A stretch of DNA of 64,000 bases from Christiangramia bathymodioli (lineage in GTDB: Bacteria > Bacteroidota > Bacteroidia > Flavobacteriales > Flavobacteriaceae). Below are positions 61,346 to 64,000 of this stretch, piece by piece. The notes beneath the pieces are model-generated. The model saw only the letters and a program-made list of their open reading frames with translations, was not told where the DNA came from and made no database searches. The stretch's first letter is position 1. Each line of letters opens with the position of its first letter. The translations under genes and the position numbers were made by a program. Where the stretch lies: NCBI GenBank assembly GCA_009735695.1, contig SRSL01000003.1, positions 372,001-436,000 on the forward strand. Direction: 5' to 3'.

Positions 61346-62962
61346 CTATTCTTTTCCAAAGGTGATTATTTTAAAATTAGACTCCAGTGGATCCAGATTA
61401 TTCTTTAATTCTTCGATCAGCTGCTGCCCGTATTCAACATAGAATTCAGAGAAATTGGTTTGCCTTTCCTGAAGGCTTTTGTTCGGAAACAAACTATTCT
61501 GAAGCTCGGCGATACGCTCCACCTCATCTTTCAATTTGCGTTTCTGGGCTTTTAAAAGACGTTTTTCGAGATTATCAAGACCTTTTAGCTGTTTCACTTC
61601 CTGGGCTTTTACTGCACCTAAAAAAGATTTATCGGTTTGTTCTGCCAGCTCATACATATGCTGGAACTGATCTACCAGGTGCTGCTTCTGCGTGGAAAAA
61701 TCGATATCGATATTTGAAATCTTTCTGACTTTTCGATTGATCAGTTCATGCTGCTTCAGGAAAAGTTCAGGAATTGAAATATTCAGTCTCTCCCTTTTGC
61801 CATTTTGCTTGGCGGTTTGCAGCAAAGCCGAATTCCGCAATAACAGCATGGGAAAAGTAACATTTTCGGCTTCGAAGTAATCCTTAAGTTCAAGCCAGTA
61901 AGCAAGCTCGCCACCACCACCTATATAGCATAGATTCGGAAGTATGACTTCCTGGTAAAGTGGTCTAAGCATGACATTAGGGCTAAAGCGTTCCGGATGT
62001 TCCTCGAGTTCTTTCAGTAATTTATCCTTACTCCAGCTGATTTCGGTTTCATTTACAAAGAATTTCCCTTCCTTTTCGATAATCCGCTCCCTGATCTCTT
62101 CATTCAAATAAAACAGGTTGATCTCCCGTGGATTCACCTGTACATTATAGCCCAGTTCATTCAGTTTTTCAACTGCAGAACCTGTCTTTTCAAAAGATCG
62201 CTTTTCGAGCAATTCGTGCTTGGCGTACGGAATAAAATGCTTTTTTAATTCGGCATCCTCCCCATCGATAATAACCAGGCCGTATTCACCAAAAAGCTTA
62301 TCGGCTATATACCGGGTCGCATCGCTCAAATTATCATGTTCGAGGTAAGCTTTTCTGAAGAGCTCCTTCAAAAACTTTCCATTCTCGCTATCCCCGATTT
62401 CAGCTGAAAATAACTGGAAAACCTCGTCCAGGCCTTCCGTAGACAAATAACCAACGGCTGTTTTTCCAGCACGCGCATCGGCGTTGTTCCATTTGAACTT
62501 TTTTCCGTTGAGATTAAAGAAATTGATCTCTTCAAAATCATGATCCTCAGTAGCCATCCAGTAAACAGGCACAAAATGATGACCGGGAAATTTTTGCTTT
62601 AATTTTTCGGTGAGGTTGATCGTGGAAACGATCTTATAAAGAAAATACAATGGCCCGGTAAACAGGTTCAACTGGTGCCCGGTAACTACTGTATAACTTT
62701 TCTTATCGCCAAGCAGGTTGATGTTTCCCCTGGTTTTATCTGAAATTTCAATAGCGGCGTATTGTTTTTTCAGCACTTTTACCAGGTCTTTACGAATCTC
62801 GTGATCAAATGAAGATTCCTTCTCAGCGATTTGTTTTTCAAAATTCTGAAGCTCAGGAAAATGACCATAAAGTTCTTTCAGTTCCTTTTTCTGCGAAAGA
62901 TAATCCAGGATAAGATTCGAGAAATAATTGGTTTCGGGATACGAAATACAATCGGTTGGCAT
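61346..62962 (-). CDS. bshC: Bacillithiol biosynthesis cysteine-adding enzyme
   Basis: 538 aa from the ATG at 62962. BshC signatures: TVVTGHQLNLFTGPLYFLYKIV (ATP/substrate-binding GHQLNLFTGP), PVYWMATEDHDFEEIN, YRPLYQEV-like MLRPLYQEVILPNLCYIGGGGELAYW and the C-terminal coiled-coil (LEKRLLKAQKRKLKDEVERI). It adds Cys to GlcN-malate to form bacillithiol, the low-molecular-weight thiol of Firmicutes and several Bacteroidota. No bshA or bshB lies in the window. It shares a transcript with the decarboxylase. Confidence 0.95.
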   Translation of the reverse strand: MPTDCISYPETNYFSNLILDYLSQKKELKELYGHFPELQNFEKQIAEKESSFDHEIRKDLVKVLKKQYAAIEISDKTRGNINLLGDKKSYTVVTGHQLNLFTGPLYFLYKIVSTINLTEKLKQKFPGHHFVPVYWMATEDHDFEEINFFNLNGKKFKWNNADARAGKTAVGYLSTEGLDEVFQLFSAEIGDSENGKFLKELFRKAYLEHDNLSDATRYIADKLFGEYGLVIIDGEDAELKKHFIPYAKHELLEKRSFEKTGSAVEKLNELGYNVQVNPREINLFYLNEEIRERIIEKEGKFFVNETEISWSKDKLLKELEEHPERFSPNVMLRPLYQEVILPNLCYIGGGGELAYWLELKDYFEAENVTFPMLLLRNSALLQTAKQNGKRERLNISIPELFLKQHELINRKVRKISNIDIDFSTQKQHLVDQFQHMYELAEQTDKSFLGAVKAQEVKQLKGLDNLEKRLLKAQKRKLKDEVERIAELQNSLFPNKSLQERQTNFSEFYVEYGQQLIEELKNNLDPLESNFKIITFGKE

Positions 62963-62980
62963 AAGCTTTTCTTGAGTTTG

Positions 62981-62988
62981 CAAAGATA
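62981..62988 (-). promoter_or_regulatory. -7 box of bshC
   Basis: The minus strand reads TATCTTTG, a perfect TAnnTTTG, 18 nt before the bshC ATG at 62962, giving a leader of only about a dozen bases. Confidence 0.5.
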
Positions 62989-63075
62989 TCGAAGATAGGG
63001 ATTTTATTAACTAAATTTTAGTTAATTCCGGGCTAGGTACTATCTTTACTCGGCTTTTAAAAAATTTTAGTTTAA

Positions 63076-64000
63076 ATGAAATATATCGTCAGCTCCCTAA
63101 GTGTATTCTTCTTCAGTCTACAACTACTAGTTTCTCAAAATCTACAAACCCCTTCAGAATTCCTGGGTTATGAACTGGGCTCCCAGTTTTCCCGGCATGC
63201 TGATGTGGTTGATTATTTCAGCCATGTTGCTGAAAATTCCAGCATGGTCGAGTACCATACCTACGGAAAGACCAACGAGCGCCGGCCGCTGACCTATGCG
63301 GTAATATCTTCTGAAGCTAACCTGAACAACCTGGAGCAGATCAGGAAAAATCATTTGAAAAACGCCGGAATTGGTGACGGCTCAGGTAGTTCTGATGTCG
63401 CTATTGTCTGGCTGAGTTATAATGTTCACGGGAATGAAGCCTCGAGTACTGAAGCATCTATGAAGACGCTATATCATTTGATCACCGAAAAAACCGACTG
63501 GCTGGAGAATACCGTGGTCATTATCGATCCCTGTATCAACCCCGATGGTCGTGACCGCTACGCCAACTGGTATAACCAGGTGAAGGCCGAGCCTTATTCC
63601 ACCTTACAGGAAGCAACGGAACATCATGAGCCATGGCCTGGCGGAAGACCCAATCATTATCTTTTTGACCTGAACCGTGACTGGGCCTGGGCCACACAGG
63701 TGGAAACCCGCCAGCGATTAAAGATCTATAACCAGTGGTTACCTCATATACATGTAGATTTTCATGAGCAGGGAATCAATGAACCTTATTATTTTGCGCC
63801 GGCTGCGGAACCTTTCCACGAAGTGATCTCTCCTTTCCAGCGCGATTTCCAGACCCGCATCGGGAAAAATCACGCCCGATATTTCGATAAGGAAGGCTGG
63901 TTGTATTTTACCGGAGAACGATTTGACCTTCTGTACCCAAGTTATGGCGATACCTATCCAACCTATATGGGCGCGATCGGGATGACCTACGAGCAGGCTG
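63076..64000 (+). CDS. M14 family zinc carboxypeptidase, N-terminal part (runs off the window)
   Basis: ATG at 63076, then a signal peptide (MKYIVSSLSVFFFSLQLLVSQ) and an open frame to the window edge, about 308 residues. The M14 zinc motif HGNEASSTEASMKTLY (HxxE) and the substrate-binding INPDGRDRYANWYN are seen, and HVDFHEQGINEPYYFAP supplies a further His. The visible part already includes most of the catalytic domain. It is a secreted or periplasmic peptidase; the C-terminal half is outside the window. Confidence 0.9.
   Translation, partial: MKYIVSSLSVFFFSLQLLVSQNLQTPSEFLGYELGSQFSRHADVVDYFSHVAENSSMVEYHTYGKTNERRPLTYAVISSEANLNNLEQIRKNHLKNAGIGDGSGSSDVAIVWLSYNVHGNEASSTEASMKTLYHLITEKTDWLENTVVIIDPCINPDGRDRYANWYNQVKAEPYSTLQEATEHHEPWPGGRPNHYLFDLNRDWAWATQVETRQRLKIYNQWLPHIHVDFHEQGINEPYYFAPAAEPFHEVISPFQRDFQTRIGKNHARYFDKEGWLYFTGERFDLLYPSYGDTYPTYMGAIGMTYEQA

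Overview
The window looks like a chromosomal segment of a marine Flavobacteriaceae bacterium (Bacteroidota), closest in flavour to Gramella/Christiangramia; the genus is an impression from memory, not a search result. Support comes from the TAnnTTTG -7 promoter box before many genes, weak Shine-Dalgarno signals, frequent TTG starts, a T9SS type B sorting domain, a bacillithiol gene (bshC), a TonB-dependent receptor with an N-terminal carboxypeptidase-regulatory-like domain, many short lipoproteins and several Bacteroidota-type DUF families. I see no rRNA, tRNA, CRISPR array, insertion sequence, integrase or prophage.

Layout. 1-5.5 kb: end of a secreted protein gene, lpdA, two heptanucleotide tandem arrays, an Lrp/AsnC regulator divergent from a methionine gamma-lyase-type gene, and an NhaC-family transporter (an amino-acid catabolism/uptake module). 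5.6-7.9 kb: thiol-peroxide defence (2-Cys peroxiredoxin, thioredoxin, small DUF6952-like protein, Tpx lacking the usual resolving cysteine) plus a DgkA-type lipid kinase. 8-16.3 kb: a T9SS type B secreted repeat protein, then ftsK, lolA, an LptF/G permease and ribB. 16.3-25.5 kb: nitroreductase, SanA-like and holin-like membrane proteins, an iron-uptake pair (TonB-dependent siderophore receptor and PepSY protein) with two near-identical upstream operator-like repeats, a HAD phosphatase, a secreted protein of unknown function and two tandem L,D-transpeptidase lipoproteins. 25.5-31.9 kb: lipoproteins, an exported oxidoreductase, then an arsenic operon (arsR, DUF6428, LMW-PTP arsenate reductase, acr3) with the same operator-like sequence before its first two genes. 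32-44.4 kb: accessory enzymes, including an uncharacterised kinase-like membrane-anchored protein, an esterase/NTF2/cupin operon, an S9 peptidase, an MFS transporter, an M20 hydrolase, a small HExxH protein and a GH3-family enzyme. 44.5-64 kb: mostly housekeeping (orphan response regulator, pyrG, yidC, mnmA, guaA, a LysM plus periplasmic-binding-fold protein, OsmC, DUF922, SIMPL, a PLP decarboxylase, bshC) and the start of an M14 carboxypeptidase.

The genes fall into coherent functional themes: envelope assembly (ftsK, lolA, lptF/G, yidC, L,D-transpeptidases, LysM protein), redox/thiol metabolism (peroxiredoxins, thioredoxin, OsmC, bshC), metal and metalloid handling (siderophore receptor, arsenic operon) and nucleotide/cofactor synthesis (pyrG, guaA, ribB). 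The most unusual items are the kinase-like protein at 33132-34415, the paired cysteine tails and duplicated operator of the arsenic operon, the Tpx without its resolving cysteine, the degenerate GTP cyclohydrolase II half of RibB, hairpins placed just before start codons, and the heptamer arrays next to lrp and lpdA.
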